DNA of 64,000 bases from Dysgonomonas sp. ZJ279 (GTDB lineage: Bacteria > Bacteroidota > Bacteroidia > Bacteroidales > Dysgonomonadaceae), in the NCBI RefSeq assembly GCF_011039205.1, contig NZ_JAAKEL010000001.1, forward strand, positions 803,787 through 867,786. Direction: 5' to 3'. Shown in pieces: positions 16,633 through 25,647 of this stretch. The notes below the pieces were generated by a model. That model did no database searches and was not told the origin of the DNA. It was given only the letters and a program-made list of their open reading frames with translations. Numbering within the stretch: position 1 is the stretch's first letter; every line of letters begins with the position of its first letter. The position numbers and the translations under genes were made by a program.

Positions 16633-18069
16633 ATGAAGACAATCAAATTATTATTAGTGGTTCTAATGACAATGTTGCCATTCTCTATGTCTGCGCAAAA
16701 TGGTTGGGATGACCTCTATGGTACTCCTAGAACCAGAACTAAAAAAACGAATACTAAAGCCAATCCGACACCCACGAATACAGTCCCTCCCAGACAAACA
16801 AATAATACTCAGGGACAAACAGTTAATCCAAATCAAGTAATTGTGGTAGGCGATAATGGTGATGTAACGCTAGAAACAGCACAACGCAGGCCTCTAGAAA
16901 TGGATGTCGATGCCTATAATCGTCGTGGAGGAAATGTTGCTCCATCTAATAATATGGATGCCAACGAAGAATTCGAAGAAGAATATACCGATTATAAATA
17001 TACCGATCGTATCGTTAAGTTTCATGATCCGGCTAATAGCGTCAGGATATCTAGCGATGACCAGATCAATGTTTTTGTAGTAAATGATTTATATAACAAT
17101 TACTACACCAATCGTGGTTGGGATTTAAATATGAATGCCAATTGGGGTATGGGTTGGAACGGCGGCTGGGGCATGGGCTGGGGTGGCGGCATGTGGGGTC
17201 CCGGTTGGGGCGGCATGTGGGGTCCTCGCTGGGGCATGGGCTGGGGTGGCGGCTGGAACATGGGCTGGGGCTGGGGCGGCGGCTGGGGCATGGGCTGGGG
17301 CGGCGGTATGTGGGGCGGTGGCATGTGGGGTCCCGGTTGGGGCTGGGGCGGCGGCATGTGGGGTCCTGGTTGGGGCTGGGGCGGCGGCTGGGGCGGTGGT
17401 CGTAGAGGCAACGTCAGTATGTCAGGCCGTGGTCGTTCAGGCTACTTCGGAGCAACAGGAAGAAGTGGAAGAAATAACTCTTCGATGAGAAATACGTCAG
17501 GTGGAAGAAACAATTCTTCTAGTGCCGGACGAGGCAACACATCTAACACACGTCCAACCTACAATACCGGAGGTCGTCCAGGATCATCAACAAGACCAAA
17601 TGCAGGTACAAGACCAAATAGCAATACAAACACACGTCCAAGTTATAATACATCGGCAAGTGGAGGTAGAGGTAATTCTTCAACAGGAGCAAATACCAGA
17701 CCTACAACTACACGTCCGAGCTATAATACATCAACAAGTGGTAATCGTGGTAATTCTTCAACGGGAACTACTTCAAGACCAACAAGTACACGTCCGAGTT
17801 ATAATACATCGACAAGTGGTAATCGTGGTGGTTCAACAGGAACAACTACCAGACCTGCAACTACACGTCCGGCTAATACATCCACATCTGGCGGTAACCG
17901 TGGATCATCATCGCCGAGCGTGAGTAGACCTAGCAGTAGTCCTTCTAATTCCAGATCATCATCGTCTTTCGGTTCACCTAGTGGCGGACGTAGTTCTTCT
18001 CCTGCATCATCGGGAGGTCGTTCATCCGGCGGCGGTGGTGGAAGAAGCAGTGGCGGTCGTGGCAGATAA
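16633..18069 (+). CDS. Exported Gly/Trp/Met-rich low-complexity repeat protein
   Basis: I do not recognise a family. The 478-residue product has a signal peptide ([22 protein letters not shown]). Residues 23-110 are a T/N/P/Q-rich linker. Residues about 115-165 are acidic then ordered-looking ([32 protein letters not shown]). Residues about 170-258 are almost only Gly, Trp and Met with occasional Pro (units like [15 protein letters not shown]). The last about 220 residues are Ser/Thr/Asn/Arg/Gly-rich with three 25-26-residue tandem repeats containing [11 protein letters not shown]. The G/W/M tract is strongly G+C-rich in an AT-rich chromosome. A cell-surface or matrix role is plausible. It is followed by a weak terminator and then a FadL-like porin gene. 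Confidence 0.85.
   Translation: MKTIKLLLVVLMTMLPFSMSAQNGWDDLYGTPRTRTKKTNTKANPTPTNTVPPRQTNNTQGQTVNPNQVIVVGDNGDVTLETAQRRPLEMDVDAYNRRGGNVAPSNNMDANEEFEEEYTDYKYTDRIVKFHDPANSVRISSDDQINVFVVNDLYNNYYTNRGWDLNMNANWGMGWNGGWGMGWGGGMWGPGWGGMWGPRWGMGWGGGWNMGWGWGGGWGMGWGGGMWGGGMWGPGWGWGGGMWGPGWGWGGGWGGGRRGNVSMSGRGRSGYFGATGRSGRNNSSMRNTSGGRNNSSSAGRGNTSNTRPTYNTGGRPGSSTRPNAGTRPNSNTNTRPSYNTSASGGRGNSSTGANTRPTTTRPSYNTSTSGNRGNSSTGTTSRPTSTRPSYNTSTSGNRGGSTGTTTRPATTRPANTSTSGGNRGSSSPSVSRPSSSPSNSRSSSSFGSPSGGRSSSPASSGGRSSGGGGGRSSGGRGR
17632..17862 (+). repeat. In-frame tandem repeat (78, 78, 75 bp units)
   Basis: Three coding units begin at 17632, 17710 and 17788, each starting with codons for Thr-Arg-Pro-Ser-Tyr-Asn-Thr-Ser. 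A degenerate fourth begins at 17863 ([11 protein letters not shown]). Unit lengths are multiples of three, so copy-number change would keep the frame. Confidence 0.85.
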
Positions 18070-18102
18070 GAGATAATTAATTTATAATAAATAATGCATA
18101 AG

Positions 18103-18137
18103 AGCTGTTTCAAAATGCAAATTGAAGCAGCTTTTTT
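18103..18137 (+). terminator. Terminator-like hairpin after the G/W/M-rich protein gene
   Basis: AGCTGTTTC (18103-18111) pairs with GAAGCAGCT (18124-18132 region, one G-U pair), followed by six T residues. It overlaps an upstream in-frame ATG at 18094, which excludes that start for the next gene. Confidence 0.65.
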
Positions 18138-18156
18138 AAACAAAAATAAAATAGTT

Positions 18157-19782
18157 ATGAAACGTAAATATTTACTAGCATTAGCATTTAGCCTTTCTCT
18201 GGGAGCATCGTATGCTCAAGGAGAAATGGATGCTTATAAATTTTCTCGCAATGATCTGACAGGTACAGCTCGTTCTTTATCTATGGGGGGCGCATTTGGC
18301 TCTTATGTTGGAGGAGATATATCGGCTATTGCAATCAATCCGGCTGCGATAGGTGAGTATAACAGATCGGAGGTTGTAACAACCTTGAACTTTATGAATA
18401 CACGGATGGAGTCTAATCTGGGTGGAAATACACAAACTGAAAATAAATTTAAAGTGAGATTTGATAATCTTGCTTTTGTTTCTACATTTCCATTACAGAG
18501 TGATGTTGCTCCTTTCCTTAACTTTGGTTTCTCGTATAATCGTCTGAAAACTTTCGATCGCCAATACTCAATGGGAGGAAATACAAGAAACTCGCTTAGT
18601 GACTATATGGTGACCAGAGCCGATGGATGGCAAACCAGCGATCTATCGTTGAACTCTAATCCGCAGGCTTGGCGTAACACAGACTGGCTGCCTGTATTAG
18701 GTTTTAATTCGGGATTAATTACAAATCGTAATAATTCAACAGATCGTTATGTGTCAACTACCAGAAATTCTGGGGGTAATAGAATTTTGACTCCGTATAG
18801 CCAATTATTCAATCAAGAAAGAGGTTCTATAAATACATACGATTTTAATCTTGGAACAACATTTTCCGATATGGTGAGTTTCGGATTTACTGTAAGTATG
18901 ACCGACATTAATTACCGCATGTATTCCATATATTCGGAAGATTTTGCTAATGGAAATAATCAGGGATTTTTTGATCTTGAAAACTGGTTGAGAACAGATG
19001 GTACGGGATGGCAGGTTAAGACAGGTCTTGTATTTAAGCCTATTCACCAATTACGCATAGGTGTAGCTTATCATTCACCTACATGGTACCATATGACAGA
19101 CTATTATGCTGCAGATATACAGCATGACATATCGGCGCTAAGAGGTACAGCTACTAATATACCAACTGATTATCAACCGGGACGAGTAGAAAGTTTCGAT
19201 GGAAATGGAGATGGCATAACTGATTATCGTCTTCGTACACCGGACAAATGGTCATTCAATATAACAGGAGTAATTGGCCAAAGAGCTATTATTAGTGCTG
19301 ATTATGAATTGACTAATTATCGTAATAATATGAGATTACACGATAACAATGGTCGTGCATTAGCTAGTGGCGATGCAGATCCGAATAATCTTATAGAACA
19401 AGATTTCAGGAATTCATCGACACTGCGTATAGGTGCAGAGATTCGTATCACTCCTTTATTCTCGGGTCGTGTAGGTTATTCATGGGTGCAAAGTCCATTA
19501 GTAGCAGAGTTTAGGAACAATGACTTTGAAGTATTCACTGTTGGTTCTGTTCCTCATTATACATTAGATGGAGACACTCATTATATAACTTATGGTTTGG
19601 GGTATAGGCTAACAAGCCACTTCTATACAGATGTTGCTTTTGTAATGACTTCTCAAAAAGATGATTTGTATACATTCTCAAGAGTTTTGGATAATTCGGG
19701 TAACGATATTGTTACTCCTGATAGAATTTCTCTTAAGACAAATCGTTTCCAAGGTCTTTTAACTCTTGGTTATAGATTCTAA
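18157..19782 (+). CDS. OmpP1/FadL-type outer-membrane protein
   Basis: This 541-residue outer-membrane beta barrel resembles the FadL/OmpP1/TodX transporters for hydrophobic compounds. The ATG at 18157 begins a good signal peptide (MKRKYLLALAFSLSLGASYAQ); an earlier ATG at 18094 lies before a terminator hairpin. The N-terminus of the mature protein has the family signature SLSMGGAFGSYVGGDISAIAINPAAIG. The rest alternates short strands with Gly/Asn/Asp turns and ends in FQGLLTLGYRF, with the C-terminal Phe typical of BAM substrates. Ligands are unknown. The gene follows the Gly/Trp/Met-rich gene by 87 bases with a weak terminator between, so partial read-through is possible. Confidence 0.87.
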   Translation: MKRKYLLALAFSLSLGASYAQGEMDAYKFSRNDLTGTARSLSMGGAFGSYVGGDISAIAINPAAIGEYNRSEVVTTLNFMNTRMESNLGGNTQTENKFKVRFDNLAFVSTFPLQSDVAPFLNFGFSYNRLKTFDRQYSMGGNTRNSLSDYMVTRADGWQTSDLSLNSNPQAWRNTDWLPVLGFNSGLITNRNNSTDRYVSTTRNSGGNRILTPYSQLFNQERGSINTYDFNLGTTFSDMVSFGFTVSMTDINYRMYSIYSEDFANGNNQGFFDLENWLRTDGTGWQVKTGLVFKPIHQLRIGVAYHSPTWYHMTDYYAADIQHDISALRGTATNIPTDYQPGRVESFDGNGDGITDYRLRTPDKWSFNITGVIGQRAIISADYELTNYRNNMRLHDNNGRALASGDADPNNLIEQDFRNSSTLRIGAEIRITPLFSGRVGYSWVQSPLVAEFRNNDFEVFTVGSVPHYTLDGDTHYITYGLGYRLTSHFYTDVAFVMTSQKDDLYTFSRVLDNSGNDIVTPDRISLKTNRFQGLLTLGYRF

Positions 19783-19806
19783 GAAAAAGAAAAAATTAAG
19801 ATAAAT

Positions 19807-19841
19807 AAAAAGAGTATTTCCACTACGGAAATACTCTTTTT
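19807..19841. terminator. Bidirectional terminator between FadL-like gene and argF'
   Basis: A perfect 15-bp stem (19807-19821 with 19827-19841) with a five-base loop, A-run on one side and T-run on the other, between convergent genes. Confidence 0.9.
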
Positions 19842-19865
19842 GTATATAGATGAAAATATGTTTTG

Positions 19866-20819
19866 TTATAGGCTTTCCAGAATACGTTTTATAACAGTTT
19901 GTGCCGATATTTCGCGATTAGCTGCTTCTTGTATTACTATTGATTGAGGGCTTTCTATCACATCGTCGCTCACTATCATATTGCGTCTTACGGGTAAGCA
20001 ATGCATGAAATAAGCATTATTGGTAAGAGCCATCTTTTCGGTAGTTACTGTCCACGACATATCTTTACTTAATATCTTTCCATAATTAGGATCGGCGTAT
20101 GCAGCCCAGTTTTTCGCATAAATAAAGTCTGCATCAGCAAATGCCTTATCTTGGTTATATTCTATTTTTGCTCCACGAACAAATTTATCGTCAAGCTCAT
20201 ATCCTTCGGGATGTGTAATCACAAAATCTACGTCAGCTTCATTCATAAAGTCAGCAAATGAATTAGGAACAGCCTGTGGTAACGCTTTTGGGTGAGGAGC
20301 CCATGTCAGAACAACTTTTGGACGGTCTTTCTTTTTATATTCCTCTATCGTGATCAGATCGGCAAATCCTTGCAGAGGGTGACCTGTTGCAGCCTCCATG
20401 CTAAATACTGGTTTACCTGAATATTTTATGAACTGATTTAGTATTTTTTCTTGATAGTCATCTTCTTTATTCTCAAATTGAGCAAAAGCGCGTACTCCAA
20501 TAATATCGCAATAGTTTCCCATTACAGGGATTGCCTCGAGGAGATGCTCTGTTTTATCTCCATCCATTATTACGCCACGTTCAGTCTCCAGCTTCCATGC
20601 ACCTTGATTTATATCCAGTACCATTGTATTCATACCCAGATTCATTCCTGCTTTTTGTGTGCTTAGGCGTGTTCGCAAGCTAGAGTTAAAGAATACCATT
20701 AACAGGGTTTTGTTTTCACCCAAATGTTTATAAGCAAAGCGATTCTTTTTAATTTCAAGAGCTTCTTTTACTGCGAGGTTCAAATCACCCAGGTCTTTAA
20801 CGTTGGTATAATTTTTCAT
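19866..20819 (-). CDS. argF': N-acyl-L-ornithine carbamoyltransferase (succinyl/acetyl type)
   Basis: Transfers carbamoyl phosphate to an N-acylated ornithine in the Bacteroidales arginine pathway. The carbamoyl-phosphate motif is FFNSSLRTRLST, not the STRT of ordinary OTCase, which is diagnostic for the SOTCase/AOTCase subgroup. Also present are FSMEAATGHPLQGFADL and FMHCLPVRRNMIVSDDV. The length of 317 is normal. In the B. fragilis enzyme Pro90 selects succinyl-ornithine and in the Xanthomonas enzyme Glu92 selects acetyl-ornithine; here the equivalent residue in MDGDKTEHLLEA is Thr90, so the substrate is uncertain. Last gene of the proB-proA-orf60-acyltransferase-argF' operon; its start overlaps the upstream stop by one base. 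Confidence 0.92.
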   Translation of the reverse strand: MKNYTNVKDLGDLNLAVKEALEIKKNRFAYKHLGENKTLLMVFFNSSLRTRLSTQKAGMNLGMNTMVLDINQGAWKLETERGVIMDGDKTEHLLEAIPVMGNYCDIIGVRAFAQFENKEDDYQEKILNQFIKYSGKPVFSMEAATGHPLQGFADLITIEEYKKKDRPKVVLTWAPHPKALPQAVPNSFADFMNEADVDFVITHPEGYELDDKFVRGAKIEYNQDKAFADADFIYAKNWAAYADPNYGKILSKDMSWTVTTEKMALTNNAYFMHCLPVRRNMIVSDDVIESPQSIVIQEAANREISAQTVIKRILESL

Positions 20820-21721
20820 TATAAGAATATTTTTAAGCGTTTATTTATAAGGAGAATAAAGGTAGAAATAAGTATTGAGATTGCCACAATAAAAGGTAGC
20901 TTATAGAAATTATTTGTTGTGGAAAGTGGAATTAGCTGCGTTATAACTAAAATATGAATATAAAATATTCCTGCAGAAAGCTTCCCTATACTATCTGTTG
21001 CTAACTTATCTTTAGAGCCTTTGATTACAGATAAGAACAAGGCGGGGCAAAGAACAATTAGTGATAAAAATAAATTATAATACGATTGCGATCTGTATGC
21101 TATATACGATTCTATCAACAGAAATATAATGCTAATGGCAACTAAGCTATACAGTTGGTAGGTATTTACTTTTTCTGCTATTTTTCGATTTCTGAGATAA
21201 TAGCCTATTGTAATAAATGGAAAACCAAAGATTAGGCCATTACAAACCAGTCGGTAATCAGCTTGTACATATCCGAGTACATATCCAGCAATGAAAAGAA
21301 TGACTGCAATACTCATCAATATATTGTCATTCTTAATGTATCTTTTAAGTACAAACAATAGTATGCTGCCTGATATAAGAGCCGGCAGAAACCACAAATG
21401 GTAGTATCCTATAAATGTAAATGTAATTAATGAACGAGGTTCTATTTCTGATATATATGTAGGTAGATATATCAATGACCATATCAGATATACAATAATG
21501 AGGTGAAGTATATATTTCTTCATCTTCCTATTATCCTCTAGTTTAGAGCGTATAAAATATCCACTAGCGATAAAGAAGCAGGGAACAGCAATACGGGAAA
21601 TGCCATTAGAAATAAGCCATCCGGCAATAGAGCTATTATCGAATAGAGGCTGAGTATGTATTGTAATAATTAGAATACTCAGAATGAGTTTAAAATAGTC
21701 AAGTCTGAGATTACGTTCCAT
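20819..21721 (-). CDS. Acyltransferase-3 family membrane protein
   Basis: This 300-residue integral membrane protein has about ten hydrophobic helices. Its N-terminus has the acyltransferase-3 (OafA/WecH-like) signature: RLDYFKLILSILIITIHTQP, with the usual Arg, Asp and His, followed by RIAVPCFFIASGYF. Family members move acetyl or other acyl groups from the cytoplasm to surface sugars or lipids. It lies inside the arginine/proline operon: its ATG is the base after the stop of orf60, and its stop overlaps the argF' ATG by one base. There is no metabolic reason visible for this placement. It may be an insertion that simply uses operon transcription, or it may modify envelope glycans. Confidence 0.8.
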   Translation of the reverse strand: MERNLRLDYFKLILSILIITIHTQPLFDNSSIAGWLISNGISRIAVPCFFIASGYFIRSKLEDNRKMKKYILHLIIVYLIWSLIYLPTYISEIEPRSLITFTFIGYYHLWFLPALISGSILLFVLKRYIKNDNILMSIAVILFIAGYVLGYVQADYRLVCNGLIFGFPFITIGYYLRNRKIAEKVNTYQLYSLVAISIIFLLIESYIAYRSQSYYNLFLSLIVLCPALFLSVIKGSKDKLATDSIGKLSAGIFYIHILVITQLIPLSTTNNFYKLPFIVAISILISTFILLINKRLKIFL

Positions 21722-21904
21722 TTATTCGTTGAGATAATTATTCTTATCAGCCTTGCGATTATATGTTTTTTTACTAGGATGTACGCTGGTAATTCTTTTC
21801 CATCCGGCTGATTGTTCTAGTTGAATTTCTCTGTCGGCTTTTTTGACAGCCTTTATGTAATCTTCTATAGATATTTTGCCTACCTGCTTTTTCTTCTTTT
21901 TCAT
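21722..21904 (-). CDS. Small basic protein (60 aa), unknown
   Basis: A 60-residue, highly charged protein ([26 protein letters not shown]...). It starts with a run of lysines, continues as an amphipathic helix and ends in a basic tail (HPSKKTYNRKADKN). It has no signal peptide or membrane segment. The gene is real by context: its ATG overlaps the proA stop as TAATG and its stop abuts the acyltransferase ATG. Nucleic-acid or ribosome binding would fit the composition, but that is inference. The family is not recognised. Confidence 0.65.
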   Translation of the reverse strand: MKKKKKQVGKISIEDYIKAVKKADREIQLEQSAGWKRITSVHPSKKTYNRKADKNNYLNE

Positions 21905-23154
21905 TATCTTATTTGTCCGTCTCCTTCAATAATCCATTTATAAGTGCAGAGCTCATCTAGCGCCATTGGTCCGCGTGCATGCATTTTCTGTGTGCTGATG
22001 CCTATCTCGGCGCCAAGACCAAACTGAGAGCCATCAGTGAAAGCCGTAGAGGCATTGGCATAAATGCAAGCTGCGTCAATCATTGCCTCGAATAGCTTAA
22101 TTGCATTTTTATCCTCACTGACAATTGCTTCGCTATGTTTCGAACTGTAGGCCGTGATATGCTTAATAGCATCTTCTATTCCCGATACAGTTTTTATTGC
22201 CATCTTATAATCAAGAAACTCCGTACCAAAGCTATCGTCATCTGCTTTCTTTAGCAGATCGAACGAATAGAATTGGAAAAGAGCGTCGAACGAATATTTA
22301 TCGGCATAAATAATAACATTCTTTTTCTCAAGATCTTCGCATAGCATAGGCAGATCTTCCAGTCTGTCTTTGTCAATAACAAGACAATCTAAGGAGTTGC
22401 AGACACTAACTTTACGCGTTTTTGCATTAGTGATTATGTCCTTACCTTTTTTTACATCTCCCTCTTTATGAAAATAAGTGTGACATACTCCGGCTCCTGT
22501 TTCTATAACCGGGATTCTCGAATTGTCACGAACGAAGTTTATAAGTTCTTTTCCTCCACGAGGGATAATTAAATCTACGTAATCGCGAGCTTTGAGTAAT
22601 TCGTCTGTAGCCCCTCTATCGTTGGGTAATAGGGTACATACATTCGGATTTACATCATGTTCATCTAGTAGATTTCTAATAATATCGATGATAGCCTCAT
22701 TCGAAAATCGGGCATCTGATCCACCTTTTAGTATACAGGCATTGCCTGATTTGAAGCATAGTGAAAATACATCAAAGCTAACATTCGGACGTGCTTCGTA
22801 AATGATTCCAACAACCCCGAACGGAACAGTTTTTTTTGTTATATTCAATCCGTTTGGTAAAGTCTTTTCCATTAGCTGCTTGCCAATGGGAGAGGGTAGA
22901 GAAATAACATTGCGAATATCTTTTACAATATCCGAAATACGTTGCTCATTAAGTAACAATCTGTCGTATTTAGGATTAGAAATATCCATCCGTTGCAAAT
23001 CTTTTAGATTTTCCGAAAGGATATAATGCATTTTAGACTCTGTTTCTTTTGCAATAGCTTCTAATATTGCATTTATTTCTTTTTCTTCTAATAGATTAAG
23101 ACTTCTGCTAGCCTCTGCTACTAATTGAAACATATTCTGATGATAGTCGTCCAT
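21904..23154 (-). CDS. proA: Gamma-glutamyl phosphate reductase
   Basis: Catalyses the second step of proline synthesis: NADPH-dependent reduction of gamma-glutamyl phosphate to glutamate 5-semialdehyde. The 416-residue length is normal. Visible motifs are [16 protein letters not shown] (cofactor-binding region), [14 protein letters not shown], the [14 protein letters not shown] loop and the catalytic cysteine in [14 protein letters not shown]. The C-terminal [27 protein letters not shown] is diagnostic. It starts one base after the proB stop and overlaps the orf60 start by one base (TAATG). Confidence 0.97.
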   Translation of the reverse strand: MDDYHQNMFQLVAEASRSLNLLEEKEINAILEAIAKETESKMHYILSENLKDLQRMDISNPKYDRLLLNEQRISDIVKDIRNVISLPSPIGKQLMEKTLPNGLNITKKTVPFGVVGIIYEARPNVSFDVFSLCFKSGNACILKGGSDARFSNEAIIDIIRNLLDEHDVNPNVCTLLPNDRGATDELLKARDYVDLIIPRGGKELINFVRDNSRIPVIETGAGVCHTYFHKEGDVKKGKDIITNAKTRKVSVCNSLDCLVIDKDRLEDLPMLCEDLEKKNVIIYADKYSFDALFQFYSFDLLKKADDDSFGTEFLDYKMAIKTVSGIEDAIKHITAYSSKHSEAIVSEDKNAIKLFEAMIDAACIYANASTAFTDGSQFGLGAEIGISTQKMHARGPMALDELCTYKWIIEGDGQIR

Positions 23155-23155
23155 T

Positions 23156-24232
23156 TTATTTTTCTATATATAGATAGTCGTAATGTATAATTGCTTTCTT
23201 ATTGTTTTTGCCAATTATCTCATTGGCTTTTTGGCTGTTGTAAGATGTTCGGCCTATTCCGATCTGTTTTCCGGATTCGTCGATAATTCTTACTATATCG
23301 TCTGTTTCGAAGTTGCCTGTTACTTTTGTTACGCCAACGGGAAGCAGGCTGATTGCTTTTTCTCCGAGTAAAGCGTCTTTAGCTCCTTCGTTGATATGGA
23401 TTTCCCCTTTGGTAAATCCTTCAGAGTGAGCGATCCATTTTTTGACACTCGATACACCCTTGGTTGAAGGGATAAAACGGGTGCAAAGTGTCTCCTTATC
23501 TTTCAACAGATGTATCAGTATATTATCTTTACGCCCATTGGCTATAATCACTTCAATACCTTCTTCGGCAACCTTGCGGGCAATGTTATATTTAGTCTGC
23601 ATTCCACCACGTCCGGCGGTCGATTTAGAAGATTGTATAAACTCTTCTATCTGATCTTTTTGTGTATCGATTTCTCTTATAACTTTAGACTGCGATTTGT
23701 TTGGATCTCCATCGAAAATACCGTCTATATTACTTAGAATAATTAATTTATGGCTTCCCATCATTGCTGCAACCAGTCCCGACAGTTCATCATTATCTGT
23801 AAACATAAGTTCGTTGACAGATATTGTATCGTTTTCATTTACAATTGGTATAACGTTATTATCTAACATAACAGTCATACAGTTCCGTTGGTTCAAATAA
23901 TGACGGCGTGTAGCAAAGTCTTCCTTAGTTGCAAGCACTTGCCCGCAGACAATACGATGCTGATGGAATAGATCGTAGTAACGATTGATCAGTTTAGCCT
24001 GTCCAACAGCCGAATATAATTGACGAGCAGAAATTGTATCGAGCTTATCTTTTATTTTCAGTTCTGTCTTACCAGATGCCACAGCTCCGGATGATACTAA
24101 AATGACCTCAATGCCCTCTTTGTGAAGTTCAGCTACCTGATCCACTAAAGCAGACATACGCGTTACATCTAGTGTACCGTCTTTGCGTGTCAATACATTG
24201 CTTCCTATTTTTACAACGATGCGTTCTTTCAT
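23156..24232 (-). CDS. proB: Glutamate 5-kinase
   Basis: First enzyme of proline biosynthesis: phosphorylates glutamate on the gamma carboxyl and is usually feedback-inhibited by proline. The N-terminal amino-acid-kinase domain ([64 protein letters not shown]) is followed by a C-terminal PUA domain from about residue 270, ending [18 protein letters not shown]. The length, 358, is close to E. coli's 367. It heads the proB-proA-orf60-acyltransferase-argF' operon; no clear TAnnTTTG box was found in the 97 bases upstream. Confidence 0.97.
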   Translation of the reverse strand: MKERIVVKIGSNVLTRKDGTLDVTRMSALVDQVAELHKEGIEVILVSSGAVASGKTELKIKDKLDTISARQLYSAVGQAKLINRYYDLFHQHRIVCGQVLATKEDFATRRHYLNQRNCMTVMLDNNVIPIVNENDTISVNELMFTDNDELSGLVAAMMGSHKLIILSNIDGIFDGDPNKSQSKVIREIDTQKDQIEEFIQSSKSTAGRGGMQTKYNIARKVAEEGIEVIIANGRKDNILIHLLKDKETLCTRFIPSTKGVSSVKKWIAHSEGFTKGEIHINEGAKDALLGEKAISLLPVGVTKVTGNFETDDIVRIIDESGKQIGIGRTSYNSQKANEIIGKNNKKAIIHYDYLYIEK

Positions 24233-24329
24233 TTGAGAATGATTGTAAGAAAAACAAAGTTATAATTTTATTTGAATAAATCTTATTAAGATGGGAGACA
24301 AGTTAATTGTAAATAGAGGGGGTATTCTA

Positions 24330-24857
24330 TTATTGGGTATCAATTAAACCTTCGGCAAGTTCGAGATGCAATATCTTTTTCTTTGCGTCGATTCCTACTA
24401 TAAAGTCCTCGGTAGCAGGTATAATATATTCTCTTTCGCTATTTTTTACAAGAAATAGCGTGTTTAATGTTTTATCGTCAATTGCTTCAATCACGCCTAA
24501 TTCTCCGGCTACTTCATCTATAACCGTAAATCCGATGAAGAAGTTCCAAGAATATTCAATATCCTCATTTTCTTCCTCTTCGTGATATGACCGCGGAAAA
24601 TATACATCCAAACCTGATAAGCGTTGGGCTTTATCTTCGTTGTCCACGTCTTCGAAAGTCATTAATACAACTTCTTTTCCTTTGGAGCGGTATTCTTTAA
24701 TAATGAAAGGTACAAATATGCCATCAATACGACAAATAAGATAAGGACAATCTACCCTTTCGAAAACATCATTCTCGAAAGCAAAAGCGATTTCTCCCTT
24801 TATGCCGTGAGGTTTAATGAACTTTCCGATCTTAAATACTTCGCTTTCCTTAATCAT
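24330..24857 (-). CDS. rimM: 16S rRNA processing protein RimM
   Basis: A ribosome maturation factor that binds the 30S head, including S19, during late assembly. The 175 residues divide into the N-terminal RimM domain (FKIGKFIKPHGIKGEIAFAF, LSGLDVYFPR) and the C-terminal PRC-barrel (IGFTVIDEVAGELGVIEAID, REYIIPATEDFIVGID). It follows the DUF4290 gene by 38 bases and is probably cotranscribed with it. In several Bacteroidales, as I recall, murA lies between the two; here it does not. Confidence 0.93.
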   Translation of the reverse strand: MIKESEVFKIGKFIKPHGIKGEIAFAFENDVFERVDCPYLICRIDGIFVPFIIKEYRSKGKEVVLMTFEDVDNEDKAQRLSGLDVYFPRSYHEEEENEDIEYSWNFFIGFTVIDEVAGELGVIEAIDDKTLNTLFLVKNSEREYIIPATEDFIVGIDAKKKILHLELAEGLIDTQ

Positions 24858-24895
24858 TATTCGATATTGTTGTGTGCCTTAAAAGTAATGTAGTC

Positions 24896-25507
24896 TTATT
24901 TTTTACGTTGTTGGGAGTTGTTTTTCTTGCCTCCGTTATTGTTATTATTGTTACGTTGGCCCAAGTCTTTCATCTCCGGTAACTTGATATTGGAATCTCT
25001 GATATCTATTTTCTTATCAGACAGATCATATAAATCGAAAAATATTTTCGGATCTTCGACTTCTTTATTCCATTGGATATAAGACTTCTTCATGTGTGTA
25101 GCAATAAGTATTACGAATTGCTCTTTTTCTTCAGGATCTTCGATAGTTGTAGCTATTCGAATCATCTTTTCCAGCGTTTTTCCGTAATGTCTGTATTCCA
25201 TATCAGGGCGGCTGTATTCAAGCTTTCCCGGTTTGCTATATAGATCCTCTTTCTTGATAATCTCGTAAGGATAATCAATGTCTAATTTGAAATCTGACAT
25301 AATAGCCAAATGATCCCAAAGTATATGTTTGAAGTCGTTAACGTCACGAAGATGTGGAAATAAATTTCCCATTATATTGATTATTGAGTTTGCGCAACGT
25401 TTGCGTTCCGAACGATCTTCAATCGTCAGGCAATAATCGACCATGTTTTGAATATTTCTTCCATATTCGGGAAGCGCTAGTTTTTCTAGCTGCGTATTAT
25501 ATTCCAT
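24896..25507 (-). CDS. DUF4290-family protein
   Basis: A conserved Bacteroidota protein of unknown function. The ATG at 25507 gives MEYNTQLEKLALPEYGRNIQNMVD, the usual family start; a longer frame would add seven residues (MSYNILQ). Residues 1-180 are helical with conserved HLRDVNDFKHILWDHLAIMS and YRHYGKTLEKMI segments. The C-terminal tail (about 190-203) is Asn/Gly/Lys/Gln-rich and probably disordered (NNNNNNGGKKNN). It is upstream of rimM in the same direction. The tail composition suggests RNA or protein binding, which is inference. Confidence 0.88.
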   Translation of the reverse strand: MEYNTQLEKLALPEYGRNIQNMVDYCLTIEDRSERKRCANSIINIMGNLFPHLRDVNDFKHILWDHLAIMSDFKLDIDYPYEIIKKEDLYSKPGKLEYSRPDMEYRHYGKTLEKMIRIATTIEDPEEKEQFVILIATHMKKSYIQWNKEVEDPKIFFDLYDLSDKKIDIRDSNIKLPEMKDLGQRNNNNNNGGKKNNSQQRKK

Positions 25508-25635
25508 TTGTAAAATATTATAAGACAAGTAGGTTAAGTAATATTAATTGCTTATCGCCTTGTGTTTTTTGATTGTAATAAGTTGTTAGTCTTTACTTTA
25601 TTGGGGCAATAGAGATGTTTTGTACCCTAAGCCTA

Positions 25636-25643
25636 CAAAGATA
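25636..25643 (-). promoter_or_regulatory. -7 element for DUF4290-rimM
   Basis: The minus strand reads TATCTTTG, an exact TAnnTTTG match in the 140-base gap upstream of the DUF4290 gene. It would give a leader of about 120 bases. Confidence 0.5.
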
Positions 25644-25647
25644 ATAT

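Noticed and set aside
17103..17411. Long proline-rich open frame on the minus strand and Gly/Ala/Arg-rich frames on the plus strand
   Set aside because: Shadows caused by the repetitive G+C-rich tract of the Gly/Trp/Met-rich gene; no independent start signals or family features.
17632..17862. CRISPR-like tandem repeats
   Set aside because: The units are contiguous, in frame and coding, without unique spacers.
17799..18143. 114-codon minus-strand open frame rich in Asp and Pro
   Set aside because: Antisense to the Ser/Thr/Arg repeats of the real gene; composition follows from that sequence.
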